DNA of 64,000 bases from Lancefieldella parvula (GTDB lineage Bacteria; Actinomycetota; Coriobacteriia; Coriobacteriales; Atopobiaceae), in the NCBI GenBank assembly GCA_023300185.1, contig CP097092.1, positions 806,001-870,000 of the forward strand, given 5' to 3'. Shown here in pieces: positions 17,218-25,780 of this stretch. Under the pieces are notes generated by a model. That model was not told the origin of the DNA, did no database searches, and saw nothing but the letters and a program-made list of their open reading frames with translations. Both the position numbers and the translations under genes were made by a program. Numbering within the stretch: the stretch's first letter is position 1; the number at the start of each line of letters is the position of its first letter.

Positions 17218-18245
17218 TGGTGGACAATACGCGCGATTCCAGAAGGCCTACCTCTAGGATTCCTGCTGATGCTCAGCCTAATCCTGAAGAAACAGGTAGC
17301 GTTGGAATTGATAGACAGATTGAAAAGCTGGAGATTCGTCGCTCAATTAAAGAGCTACAACGATCCGCTGGTAACCTTATGGGCCAGCGAGTTCGTGGCG
17401 TTACCGAAAAGCTTTTGACCAGAACTCTGTCTGGCGTAGTCTATGCAGCTATTGTGCTTGCTGCTCTGTTTGTGGGCAAAGAAGCCACCATTGTTTTGAT
17501 TGCTGGCATGGCATGGCTGTGCTGCTCTGAGTTCTTCCACATCTGCCGTATGGGCGGACGTATGCCAAACGAGCCTCTTGGCCTTGTCTTCTCGCTTGTT
17601 TTTCCCATAATTGCGTACTTTGGTCACGTCTTTCCGCTGGCATTTTCTCTGCTTTTGATTATTCTTTGCGGACTTTGGTATGTCTTTACACCACGAGCAA
17701 ACCTTGCAGACGTGGCAGTTACGGCCTTTGGACCACTGTATACGTCGCTTTCACTTTCAACGGTAGTACTTCTGAGGTCCACAGAGTCAAGTTTTTCTAT
17801 TCCTTGGATTACGCTTGCCGTCATGCTCTCTGTGTGGGCAAATGATTCATTTGCGTATTTGTTTGGATCCAAATTTGGCAAGCATAAACTGGCGCCAAGA
17901 ATTTCTCCTAATAAGAGCTGGGAAGGCTTCTTTGGTGGTCTTCTTGGATCAATGCTCGTGTGGTTCTTGATTGCTGTGTTTGGCGCAATTGATATGAATC
18001 CACTGTTTGCGCTGCTTTTTGGCGTAACAGAAGGCATCTTCTCTGTTGTTGGAGACCTCTTTGAGTCTCGTATTAAGCGAGGAGTGGGCCTTAAGGATTC
18101 TGGTTCAATTATGCCTGGTCATGGTGGCCTACTTGATAGAACCGATTCGATGATTTTTGGAACTATGGCGGCGTTTCTTCTCTTCCAGCTTGCCGTGCTC
18201 TTTAGCCAGGTCAAGCTACCTATTGCGCTGCCGTTTGGAGCATAG
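17217..18245 (+). CDS. cdsA: phosphatidate cytidylyltransferase
   Basis: CDP-diglyceride synthase, an integral membrane enzyme converting phosphatidate and CTP to CDP-diacylglycerol for phospholipid synthesis. The 342-residue product has a charged N-terminal tail of about 65 residues, then roughly eight hydrophobic segments. The family motifs are present: AND-SFAYLFGSKFGKHKLAPRISPNKSWEGF, and the C-terminal signature SRIKRGVGLKDSGSIMPGHGG followed by LLDRTDS. Tandem GTG codons at 17217 and 17220 both could start translation. dxr follows after three bases. Confidence 0.95.
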   Translation: MVDNTRDSRRPTSRIPADAQPNPEETGSVGIDRQIEKLEIRRSIKELQRSAGNLMGQRVRGVTEKLLTRTLSGVVYAAIVLAALFVGKEATIVLIAGMAWLCCSEFFHICRMGGRMPNEPLGLVFSLVFPIIAYFGHVFPLAFSLLLIILCGLWYVFTPRANLADVAVTAFGPLYTSLSLSTVVLLRSTESSFSIPWITLAVMLSVWANDSFAYLFGSKFGKHKLAPRISPNKSWEGFFGGLLGSMLVWFLIAVFGAIDMNPLFALLFGVTEGIFSVVGDLFESRIKRGVGLKDSGSIMPGHGGLLDRTDSMIFGTMAAFLLFQLAVLFSQVKLPIALPFGA

Positions 18246-18248
18246 GTT

Positions 18249-19436
18249 TTGAGCATTTTTGAAGATACCGCGCCTCGTGCTGTAAGGCATGAGCCTCTGC
18301 GTGTTGCTGTCCTTGGAGCTTCGGGTTCTGTGGGCATGCAGACGCTTGATGTATGCCGTCATTTTCCGCAAAAGGTGGAGGTTGCAGCCCTTGCGGTAAG
18401 GTCGTCGGTTGAGTTTGCCGTGAAGGCAGCAACTGAGTTCAACTGCAAATATGTTGCTTTTGCCGATGCAAGTGTCAAGGGCAATGCTCTTCTCGACTCA
18501 CTGCCACAAGGCTGCGAAGTAAGCTTTGGCCCCGAGGCTGTTCAGGCGCTTGCTGAGCTGGATGAGGTTGACTGCGTAGTCAACGCAGTGGTGGGAGAGG
18601 CTGGCATTTACGCTGGTCTGGCCGCTGTGAAGGCTGGCAAAGTGCTGGCTTACGCTAACAAGGAGTCAATTGTTGTTGGCGGAGACCTCCTGATGCCTCT
18701 GGTCAAGCCTGGTCAGCTCATTCCCGTTGATTCCGAGCACAGTGCCATCTTCCAGTGCCTTATTGGCGAGAACCCCGCTGATATCCAGAGGATTTGGCTT
18801 ACCTGCTCTGGTGGTCCGTTCTTCGGATATTCTCGCGAGCAGCTTAAACACGTTTCGGCCGACGACGCCTTGGCACATCCAACCTGGAAGATGGGTGCCA
18901 AGATTACCATCGACTGCGCCACGCTCATGAATAAGGGCCTTGAGCTCATTGAGGCTCATCACCTCTTTGACACTCCAATGGATAAGCTTGAGGTGTTGGT
19001 ACATCGCCAGAGTCGCATTCATTCTATGGTTGAGTTTGTTGACGGCTCTGTTAAGGCGCAACTCGGAGCCTCTGATATGAGGCTGCCTATCCAGTTTGCG
19101 TTGAGCTATCCACATCGTTGGCCAGCAATTGCTCAGCCGGTTGAGTGGCAAGAAACCGCTCCTCTCACAGGCGATTATGCTGATGAGAAAACCTTTGGAT
19201 GCCTAGCTCTTGCCCGTCATGCAGGAACTGTTGGCGGAACGCTTCCTTGCATTATGAATGCAGCTAATGAAGTTGCTAACCATGCATTTAGACGAGGAAG
19301 ATGTTCATTTCTTGATATTGAGCGCATTGTTGCAGAGACTATGAATGCCTCTGAAGTTCAAAGGGTAGAAGACCTTCAACAATTGACGCTTGTAGACGCA
19401 GAGGCACGAGCTTTAGCCCGTTCTTTTGTGGGATAG
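18249..19436 (+). CDS. dxr: 1-deoxy-D-xylulose-5-phosphate reductoisomerase
   Basis: Dxr (IspC) makes methylerythritol 4-phosphate, the committed step of the non-mevalonate isoprenoid route; ispG lies two genes downstream and ispH at 36 kb. The 395-residue product has an NADPH-binding VAVLGASGSVGMQTLDV loop, LAYANKESIVVGGDL, the metal and substrate site PVDSEHSAIFQCL, TCSGGPFF, and HPTWKMGAKITIDCATLMNKGLELIEAHHLF. A TTG start is inferred from the three-base gap to cdsA. Confidence 0.96.
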   Translation: MSIFEDTAPRAVRHEPLRVAVLGASGSVGMQTLDVCRHFPQKVEVAALAVRSSVEFAVKAATEFNCKYVAFADASVKGNALLDSLPQGCEVSFGPEAVQALAELDEVDCVVNAVVGEAGIYAGLAAVKAGKVLAYANKESIVVGGDLLMPLVKPGQLIPVDSEHSAIFQCLIGENPADIQRIWLTCSGGPFFGYSREQLKHVSADDALAHPTWKMGAKITIDCATLMNKGLELIEAHHLFDTPMDKLEVLVHRQSRIHSMVEFVDGSVKAQLGASDMRLPIQFALSYPHRWPAIAQPVEWQETAPLTGDYADEKTFGCLALARHAGTVGGTLPCIMNAANEVANHAFRRGRCSFLDIERIVAETMNASEVQRVEDLQQLTLVDAEARALARSFVG

Positions 19437-19443
19437 GAATTTT

Positions 19444-20814
19444 GTGAATTTATTAGCTATTCTTTCACCAATTTTTTGGGGACTCTTGGTCCTCTCGCTC
19501 CTTGTATTTGTTCACGAGGCTGGTCATTACGGTATGGCTCGCCTGTGTGGCGTCCGTGTTACTGAGTTCTTCTTGGGCATGCCGTTCAAGTACAAGCTTT
19601 CTCATAAGAGCAAAAAATACGGTACTGAGGTTGGCGTGACTCCACTTCTTTTTGGTGGCTATACACGCATCTGCGGCATGGAAGGCGAGCTAGATGAGCT
19701 GCTTCCACAAGCTCTGATGAGCGTTCAAGAGGCGGGTTCACTTGAGGTTGGTGCTCTTGCAGCAAAACTTAACTGTGAGGATGAGCGCGCCTACAATCTG
19801 CTGTACACCCTTGCAGATTGGGGCTCCATTGAGCTTGTCAAAGAGTCTGAGTCAAACGAGCTAGCGCACACCACGTTTCAGACGCTTGCGAGAGATGCTG
19901 AGCTTCGCTGTGAGTATGATCGCGGTCACAACTTTGAGCTTGAAGGCTCTACAGTAGCAGGGGAGCCTCGTGTTCCACAGATGTCCGCTGATGATTTCTT
20001 TGCTCAAGAAAAAGCTCATACGTATGTTGGTGTAATTGTTCCCAAACGCCTGCTCATGATCTTGGGCGGACCCTTGGTCAATATTGCGCTGGCCTTTGTG
20101 CTGGTAGTTGGCTCTTTGATGTTTGTTGGTGTTCCTGCGGCTCAAAACAAGGCTCAGCTGGGCTCTGTTGAATCTGGCTCTCTTGCTGCTATTTCAGGCC
20201 TTACTGCTGGAGACACTATTCTTACTTTTAACAAGGTAGAGGTACATACCTGGGAAGACCTTACTGCTGCTATCAAAGATGCAATGTCTGCCGGTGGCAA
20301 GGATATCCCTGTCACGTATGAGCGCAATGGCATTCAGCTTGAAACAACCATTAAACCTGTTTTGCGTCCTGACGATAAAATCATCGGCGTGACACCTGTC
20401 ATGACCACCTATCACTTCTCGTTTATTGACGCATCAGCTGCGGCTGTATCGTATGCCGCGCAGGTTGGTCAGTTTGCGCTCAGACTGCTCATCCCAACGC
20501 AGACCATGGAAGTTCTCAATCAGTCGTCTTCTGTTGTAGGAATTTCTGTAATGGCATCAGAAGCTGCTGCAGAGGGTTTCTCGACCCTTATTATGCTGGT
20601 AGCAGCTATTTCCATGTCACTTGGATTCATGAATCTTTTACCTATTCCACCTCTTGACGGTGGAAAGATTCTGATTGAGGTTATTCAGGTGATTATTAGA
20701 AAGCCTCTGTCTATCAAAGTTCAAAATATCTTGTCGTACATTGGACTGGCATTTTTCCTGTTTGTGTTTGTCGTTGCACTGAGAAACGATATTCTTCATT
20801 TACTTTTTAGGTAG
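19444..20814 (+). CDS. rseP: site-2 (RIP) zinc metalloprotease RseP-like, with cytosolic insertion
   Basis: A 456-residue M50 intramembrane protease; relatives cut anti-sigma factors or signal-peptide remnants. HEAGH is at residues 24-28 in the first hydrophobic segment, a PDZ domain spans about 225-310, and the second active-site segment holds NLLPIPPLDGGK. Between the GGYTRICGME loop and YVGVIVPKRLLMILGGPLVN lies an insertion of about 110 residues (82-190). It looks helical with a winged-helix-like stretch, GALAAKLNCEDERAYNLL. The GTG at 19444 has AGGA upstream. Confidence 0.9.
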   Translation: MNLLAILSPIFWGLLVLSLLVFVHEAGHYGMARLCGVRVTEFFLGMPFKYKLSHKSKKYGTEVGVTPLLFGGYTRICGMEGELDELLPQALMSVQEAGSLEVGALAAKLNCEDERAYNLLYTLADWGSIELVKESESNELAHTTFQTLARDAELRCEYDRGHNFELEGSTVAGEPRVPQMSADDFFAQEKAHTYVGVIVPKRLLMILGGPLVNIALAFVLVVGSLMFVGVPAAQNKAQLGSVESGSLAAISGLTAGDTILTFNKVEVHTWEDLTAAIKDAMSAGGKDIPVTYERNGIQLETTIKPVLRPDDKIIGVTPVMTTYHFSFIDASAAAVSYAAQVGQFALRLLIPTQTMEVLNQSSSVVGISVMASEAAAEGFSTLIMLVAAISMSLGFMNLLPIPPLDGGKILIEVIQVIIRKPLSIKVQNILSYIGLAFFLFVFVVALRNDILHLLFR

Positions 20815-20821
20815 TGATTTT

Positions 20822-21895
20822 ATGTCTGAGATTGCTCGCACAAAGACGCATCCCGTTATGGTTGGATCTGTCCAGGTTGGCGGCGGTGCTCCCGTTTCCG
20901 TTCAGTCTATGTGCACTACTAAAACAGATGATCCAGATGCAACACTCCTTCAGATCAAGGGGCTTGCCGAGGCAGGGTGCGAGATTATTCGTGTGGCAAT
21001 TCCAGACGCAAAGACCCTCGATGGTTTTGAAGAGATTTGCAAATACTCGCCACTTCCTGTTGTTGCCGATATTCACTTTGACTATAAGCTGGCGCTTGAA
21101 GCGGCAAAGCGAGGTGCGGCAGCTCTTCGTATTAACCCAGGAAACATTGGCTCCATGGAGCGTGTTGATGCTGTCATTGAGGCAGCTAAAGAGGCACATA
21201 TTCCCATTAGAATTGGCGTTAATGCAGGCTCTCTTGCTAAAGAATTTGATACAAGACAAGATATGACTCTTGTCGAGAAACTCGTGGCGTCGTCAAAGTC
21301 ATTTGTAGAGCACTTTTCTTCTCGCGGTTTTGACGATATTGTCTTGTCTGCAAAGGCTCACGATGTTCCCACTACGCTTGCGGTTTACCGTGCACTTTCT
21401 AAAGAGCTTCCACAGATTCCTCTGCATGTAGGTGTTACGGAGGCTGGCGCGTTGAGGCAGGGAACGGTAAAGAATTCTGCCGCAGTTGGCATTCTGCTTG
21501 AGAGTGGCATTGGTGATACCATGCGTCTGTCTTTGACGGCTGATCCTGTAGAAGAGGTTCATGTAGCATGGGAGCTTCTTGCAGCTCTTGGCATGCGTCG
21601 CATTAAGCCAGAGCTGGTGAGCTGTCCTACGTGCGGCAGGTGTGGCGTTGATATGATTCCCATTGCAGAGGAAGTTACCAAGCGCCTGGATGGCGTTCGT
21701 GCTCCAATTTCTGTAGCAGTCATGGGATGCGTTGTTAATGGACCTGGTGAAGCTAGGGGCGTTGACCTTGGTGTAGCTTGTGGCAAAGGTCAAGCAGTGT
21801 TGTTTGAAAACGGCAATCCAATTAGAAAAGTTCCTGAAGATAAGATTGTTGATGAGTTATTCGCCGAAATTGAGAATCGTTTTGGCAAAAAATAA
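20822..21895 (+). CDS. ispG: (E)-4-hydroxy-3-methylbut-2-enyl-diphosphate synthase
   Basis: IspG (GcpE) is the [4Fe-4S] enzyme converting MEcPP to HMBPP, the penultimate MEP-pathway step. The 357-residue product has the TIM-barrel start VGSVQVGGGAPVSVQSMCTTKT, VADIHFDYKLALEA, RINPGNIG, and the cluster ligands in SCPTCGRCGVD and MGCVVNGPGEARG. It sits seven bases after rseP in the long translation and isoprenoid operon. Confidence 0.97.
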   Translation: MSEIARTKTHPVMVGSVQVGGGAPVSVQSMCTTKTDDPDATLLQIKGLAEAGCEIIRVAIPDAKTLDGFEEICKYSPLPVVADIHFDYKLALEAAKRGAAALRINPGNIGSMERVDAVIEAAKEAHIPIRIGVNAGSLAKEFDTRQDMTLVEKLVASSKSFVEHFSSRGFDDIVLSAKAHDVPTTLAVYRALSKELPQIPLHVGVTEAGALRQGTVKNSAAVGILLESGIGDTMRLSLTADPVEEVHVAWELLAALGMRRIKPELVSCPTCGRCGVDMIPIAEEVTKRLDGVRAPISVAVMGCVVNGPGEARGVDLGVACGKGQAVLFENGNPIRKVPEDKIVDELFAEIENRFGKK

Positions 21896-21935
21896 GTAAA
21901 CTATACGTATTACTTCATATTGAAAGGAAACTACC

Positions 21936-23651
21936 TTGAAGCACTGGATGCGCATGTCTTCTTTGTATGCACCTACGCTCAAAGAAGACCCAGCTGAGGC
22001 TGTACTTGCAAGTCACCGCCTGCTCCTTCGTGCTGGCATGATTAGAAAGACCGCCGCTGGTCTGTACTCTTATCTGCCACTTGCATGGCGCTCTCTTTTA
22101 AAGATTGAGGCCATCATTCGCGATGAGATGGACGGTATTGGTGCTCAGGAGATTCTTGTTCCTATTATGACCCCCGCTGAGCTCTGGGAAGAGTCTGGTC
22201 GTTGGGATGTCTACGGTGATGAGCTCATGCGTATGCATGATCGCCACGACCGTCAGTTTGCTCTTGGTCCAACTCACGAGGAGACCTTTACAGACCTCAT
22301 TAGAAATGAGCTTAAGAGCTATAAGCAGCTTCCTGTAACGCTCTATCAGATTCAGGATAAGTTCCGTGACGAGCGTCGTCCACGTTTTGGTCTTATGCGC
22401 GGCCGTGAGTTCATTATGAAAGACGGTTATTCCTTCTCGGCAAATCAAGAGTCGCTGCAAGAGTGCTATGACCAGGAGAAGGTTGCTTACCAGAACGTTT
22501 GTGACCGTACGCGTCTTAAAGCTCTGCAGGTAGTTGCAGACTCCGGCCAGATTGGTGGAGACACCTCTGTTGAGTTTATGGCGCTGGCTGAGGCTGGCGA
22601 GGCAAGCCTGGTTTACTGCGATTGCGGCTACGCTGCAGATACTGAGGCAGCTGCTGCAAAAATCAACGTAGAAGAGCGTGAGTCTGGCAAGATGTGTGAG
22701 ATTCACACTCCTGGTATTGGCTCCATTGATGACGTTGCTGAGTTCCTTCACGTTTCACCTGCAGCAACTCGCAAGGCTCTTGCGCTTGTTGACGGAAACG
22801 GTAAGCCAGTTGTGTGCTTTGTTCCAGGTACTCATGAGCTCAATGAGGTTAAAGCTGAGCACGTCTTTGGTGACTATCACATGATGACCGATGAAGAGCT
22901 TGAAGAGTATGGCCTCATCAAGGGCTTCATTGGACCTGTTGGTCTACCTGAGGGTATCCGCGTTGTTGGAGACCTCTCTCTTGAGGATACTCAGTGGTGG
23001 CTCTGCGGTGCTAATAAGGCAGACTATCACCTTGATCACGTTGAGCTTGGCCGTGACTTTGAGATTAACGAGTGGAAAGACCTTGTCACTTCTCAGGAGG
23101 GCGATATTTGTCCTGAGTGCGGCCTTCCTCTGCATGCCGCTCGTGGTATTGAGGTTGGCCAGGTCTTCCAGCTTGGCACCAAGTACTCTTCAGCCCTTAA
23201 CGCTACCTTCACCGACGAAAACGGCGAGGACAAGCCTCTGGTTATGGGCTGCTACGGCATTGGTGTTTCCAGACTGCTTGCTGCTGTTGTTGAGCAATAC
23301 AATGACGAGAAGGGCATCAAGTGGCCAGTCTCTGTTGCTCCTTATGAGGTTTCTGTTCTTTGTCTCTCTGACAAAGACCCAGAGATTTGGGATGCAGCAG
23401 GTTCTGTAGCTGACGCTTGCGTTGCTGCTGGTCTTGAGACTGTTGTTGATGATCGTGCAGAGCGTCCTGGTGTTAAGTTTGCAGACGCAGATCTTATTGG
23501 CTTCCCATGGCAGGTTATTGTGGGCAAGAAGGGCGTTGCAAACGGCATTGCAGAAGTCAAAGAACGTGCTACCGGCGAGCGCTTTGAGGTTGCCCTTGAT
23601 GAGGTTGCCTCTTGGTTGGCCGAGAAGATCCTTCCAGAGCGCGAGCTTTAA
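21936..23651 (+). CDS. proS: proline--tRNA ligase (bacterial type)
   Basis: Class II ProRS, 571 residues. Motif 1 lies in LLKIEAIIRDEMDGIGAQEILVPIM, motif 2 in FRDERRPRFGLMRGREFIMKDGYSF, and motif 3 in GCYGIGVSRLLAAVVEQ. The editing (INS) domain between motifs 2 and 3 is present (about residues 225-400), as in bacterial-type enzymes. The start is TTG with GAAAGG upstream. It ends the block that begins at rpsB. Confidence 0.97.
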   Translation: MKHWMRMSSLYAPTLKEDPAEAVLASHRLLLRAGMIRKTAAGLYSYLPLAWRSLLKIEAIIRDEMDGIGAQEILVPIMTPAELWEESGRWDVYGDELMRMHDRHDRQFALGPTHEETFTDLIRNELKSYKQLPVTLYQIQDKFRDERRPRFGLMRGREFIMKDGYSFSANQESLQECYDQEKVAYQNVCDRTRLKALQVVADSGQIGGDTSVEFMALAEAGEASLVYCDCGYAADTEAAAAKINVEERESGKMCEIHTPGIGSIDDVAEFLHVSPAATRKALALVDGNGKPVVCFVPGTHELNEVKAEHVFGDYHMMTDEELEEYGLIKGFIGPVGLPEGIRVVGDLSLEDTQWWLCGANKADYHLDHVELGRDFEINEWKDLVTSQEGDICPECGLPLHAARGIEVGQVFQLGTKYSSALNATFTDENGEDKPLVMGCYGIGVSRLLAAVVEQYNDEKGIKWPVSVAPYEVSVLCLSDKDPEIWDAAGSVADACVAAGLETVVDDRAERPGVKFADADLIGFPWQVIVGKKGVANGIAEVKERATGERFEVALDEVASWLAEKILPEREL

Positions 23652-23725
23652 AATATACAACCAATTAGAAAATTGTCGAGAAAAATAGAGCTTTGGTTTG
23701 CTATAGTATTTCCCGCACCACGTTC

Positions 23726-23801
23726 GGGGAATTAGCTCAGCTGGGAGAGCGCATGACTGGCAGTCATGAGGTCAGGGGTTCGATCCCCCTATTCTCCACC
23801 A
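23726..23801 (+). tRNA. tRNA-Ala (GGC)
   Basis: A full cloverleaf: acceptor GGGGAAT / ATTCTCC with the G3-U70 pair that marks tRNA-Ala, anticodon stem CATGA / TCATG, and loop CTGGCAG giving anticodon GGC. The T-loop is TTCGATC and CCA is encoded. A TATAGT -10 box lies at 23702. Confidence 0.95.
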
Positions 23802-23810
23802 CGCATTCTG

Positions 23811-23836
23811 GCGGCGGCATCAGTCGCCGCTTTTTT
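23811..23836 (+). terminator. Rho-independent terminator after tRNA-Ala
   Basis: The stem GCGGCG / CGCCGC, extended by G-T and C-G pairs, encloses an ATCA loop and is followed by six T. It separates the two tRNA units. Confidence 0.9.
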
Positions 23837-23841
23837 CTTAC

Positions 23842-23917
23842 GGGCTCATGGCGCAACGGTTAGCGCAGGGGACTCATAATCCCTGGGTTGGGGGTTCAAA
23901 TCCCTCTGGGCCCACCA
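23842..23917 (+). tRNA. tRNA with CAT anticodon (elongator Met or Ile2)
   Basis: Acceptor GGGCTCA / TGGGCCC, anticodon stem GGGGA / TCCCT and loop CTCATAA give anticodon CAT. The G1-C72 pair excludes initiator tRNA. Elongator Met and lysidine-modified Ile2 share this anticodon, and I cannot separate them by eye. CCA is encoded. Confidence 0.9.
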
Positions 23918-23928
23918 AATACACATGT

Positions 23929-23966
23929 GGCGAGAAACCCTTTGGTTTTCTCGCCATTTCTTTTAC
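23929..23966 (+). terminator. terminator built from two inverted GGCGAGAA motifs
   Basis: GGCGAGAA at 23929 and its complement at 23948 form the arms of a hairpin about 10 bp long, followed by TTTCTTTT. The two arms are exact copies of the dispersed octamer. Confidence 0.8.
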
Positions 23967-24057
23967 CGAAACTCTCTACCGTTCAATGATTCGATTACTT
24001 AATTTATATAAAAGACGGGTACAATAGCCAAAGTGATATTTGATAGATAGGGGATAT

Positions 24058-24435
24058 ATGACTCCTGAGACTCGCAAAATGAAGCTCTTCAGTCTGGCGC
24101 TTTTGGTTGGCGGACTTTTAGGTCTTGTTAATGTTGCGGTTCTTGTAATTGGTGCTGGTCCATCAATTGATTCCGCTCTTCTTTTGCTTGCAAGTATGAT
24201 CTCGCTTCTAACTGGTGGTTATGCAGCTAGAGAGGCTAATGTACCTAATAGAGCTGCAGCTGCTTATCCCATGATTCTTGGATCATGCGTTGTATTAGCT
24301 GCTATTGTTGTTGGACAGTTGGTACTTAAACCATCTGTTACCTTGCAGTTTATTGAGCTGTTTGCACTTTTGGCAATGGCCAGCGCTATTGCCCGAGGAT
24401 CTCATAAAGTTAAAAAGTCTCTTGAGGCAAAGTAA
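24058..24435 (+). CDS. small four-segment membrane protein, function unknown
   Basis: I do not recognise this 125-residue protein. It has about four hydrophobic segments (roughly residues 12-32, 38-55, 70-88 and 92-108) with short loops and a basic C-terminus (SHKVKKSLEAK). AGGGGAT precedes the ATG at 24058. The next gene has the same size and topology, so the two may be diverged paralogues or partners in one complex. Confidence 0.7.
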   Translation: MTPETRKMKLFSLALLVGGLLGLVNVAVLVIGAGPSIDSALLLLASMISLLTGGYAAREANVPNRAAAAYPMILGSCVVLAAIVVGQLVLKPSVTLQFIELFALLAMASAIARGSHKVKKSLEAK

Positions 24436-24502
24436 ATTATTTTATTGTTCTAGCTCCTCTTGTGTACGTTTTTCTTTGTGAACTGACTTGTTGGGGGTTT
24501 GT

Positions 24503-24910
24503 ATGGATCGTGGAACTAAGTTGATGATGGCGCTTTCCTCTATGCTTGGTGCGCTTGGCGTTGCCGGAATTGTCATCTTTGCCTTCTCAGTTGGCTATGG
24601 TCGTTTCTCTTCAAGCATGATTGTGCTTCTGCTGTGCAGCTTAATGGCAGTTTATTGCTGCTATATTCTGCAGAAATGCATTAGTCTGGCTAAAGACTTT
24701 GAGAAAACCCACGGCATTGTCCGTCTTGTAGCCGGCGTTGTGCTCATTCTCTTTACTATCGAATGGGTCTTTGTTTCGCAGCTTGCTTCTCAGCCAATGG
24801 TAATTGCACCAATGATCCTCCAGCTTATCTTCCTGGGAATTATTCTTGTTCAGATGAATAAAGCTGTGTCTACGTATTCACCTTCAAAAAAGTCAAAAGC
24901 TAGAAATTAG
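24503..24910 (+). CDS. small four-segment membrane protein, function unknown
   Basis: An unrecognised 135-residue protein with about four hydrophobic segments and a basic tail (YSPSKKSKARN). The start at 24503 follows TTGGGGG. It lies 67 bases after the preceding membrane protein and just upstream of tRNA-Val. No catalytic motif was seen. Confidence 0.68.
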   Translation: MDRGTKLMMALSSMLGALGVAGIVIFAFSVGYGRFSSSMIVLLLCSLMAVYCCYILQKCISLAKDFEKTHGIVRLVAGVVLILFTIEWVFVSQLASQPMVIAPMILQLIFLGIILVQMNKAVSTYSPSKKSKARN

Positions 24911-24941
24911 CGTCATTGTTTGTTATTATTGCAAGTCGTTC

Positions 24942-25016
24942 GGGCGATTGGCTCAGGGGTAGAGCACTTCCTTCACACGGAAGGGGTCGCTGGTTCAAAT
25001 CCAGCATCGCCCACCA
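24942..25016 (+). tRNA. tRNA-Val (CAC)
   Basis: Acceptor GGGCGAT / ATCGCCC, D-stem GCTC / GAGC, anticodon stem CTTCC / GGAAG and loop TTCACAC give anticodon CAC. The T-arm is GCTGG-TTCAAAT-CCAGC and CCA is encoded. Confidence 0.95.
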
Positions 25017-25025
25017 TAGAAATTT

Positions 25026-25052
25026 AAAGGCCTAGGTAACTGGGCCTTTTTT
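25026..25052 (+). terminator. Rho-independent terminator after tRNA-Val
   Basis: A ten-base stem AAAGGCCTAG / CTGGGCCTTT (one T-G pair) with a GTAA loop and a T-run. Confidence 0.88.
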
Positions 25053-25146
25053 GTTAGTACTTAGTTACAGTAATGACTAATATTCATTGCCAAGCACACA
25101 TCTTAGAGCTTCCCTTATATACTTGAGCTCTAGGAAAGGGGAGACC

Positions 25147-25539
25147 ATGACAGATTCAACTAACACCACCAGTGCCATTAATCCAGTCGAGCAGTTTGAT
25201 ATGTATGTTGCTCACGTTGGTATTAACGCAAGCAATGCGGATGAGGCAGAAAAGATTGCAAATCTGTTTACCGCTCTTATGGGACTTCCAACTATTGAGC
25301 AGCCACCTTCATTTTTTGCAGGGACCCTGGTAGAGGTCATGAAACAAAATGGCCGAGGCATAAAGGGTCATATTGGCTTCCACGTTAACAACATTCCTGC
25401 TGCCGAGAAATACTTTGCAGGTCGCGGCTTTGAAATCGATGAGTCATCTAGAAGGCTTAATCCAGACGGCAGTACGTTTTTGGTCTATTTCAAAGAAGAG
25501 ATTGCTGGCTTTGCTATTCATCTCACCATGGATAAGTAG
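25147..25539 (+). CDS. VOC (glyoxalase-like) family protein
   Basis: A 130-residue single-domain protein of the vicinal-oxygen-chelate fold. It resembles the glyoxalase-like domain fused to KDPG aldolase-like proteins in some Firmicutes. The blocks seen are YVAHVGINASNADEAEKIANLF, KGHIGFHVNNIPAAEKYFAGRGFEIDE and a terminal GFAIHL. His residues in AHVGI and GHIGFHV could bind a metal. AAAGGGGAGA precedes the ATG at 25147. It is monocistronic; the substrate is unknown. Confidence 0.75.
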   Translation: MTDSTNTTSAINPVEQFDMYVAHVGINASNADEAEKIANLFTALMGLPTIEQPPSFFAGTLVEVMKQNGRGIKGHIGFHVNNIPAAEKYFAGRGFEIDESSRRLNPDGSTFLVYFKEEIAGFAIHLTMDK

Positions 25540-25572
25540 CGCTATTCCATCAAACTTATTGACGATTTTTTG

Positions 25573-25612
25573 GCGAGAAGATCTTTCATGTAGAAGGTCC
25601 TTCTCGCTTTTT
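25573..25612 (+). terminator. terminator with GCGAGAAG / CTTCTCGC arms
   Basis: GCGAGAAG at 25573 pairs with CTTCTCGC at 25600 (inner AAGATCTT-like pairing possible) and runs into TTTTTG. One arm is an exact GGCGAGAA copy and the other is one base off. Confidence 0.82.
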
Positions 25613-25780
25613 GTGTGTGGTTGGATAGGGAATAGCTGTTTATAACTAATTCTAATTGTTGATGATATGAAAATTTAATAAATTGCAATTTAGAATGCAG
25701 TTTATATTCATTTTAATGATATTTTCTTTTATCATTTGAATTAGATATTTGTAATCCTTTATGGATTTGGAAGGTTTGAA

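Noticed and set aside
21896..21935. T-box riboswitch upstream of proS
   Set aside because: The gap is only 40 bases with no stem or T-box sequence; proS is the last gene of a long block.
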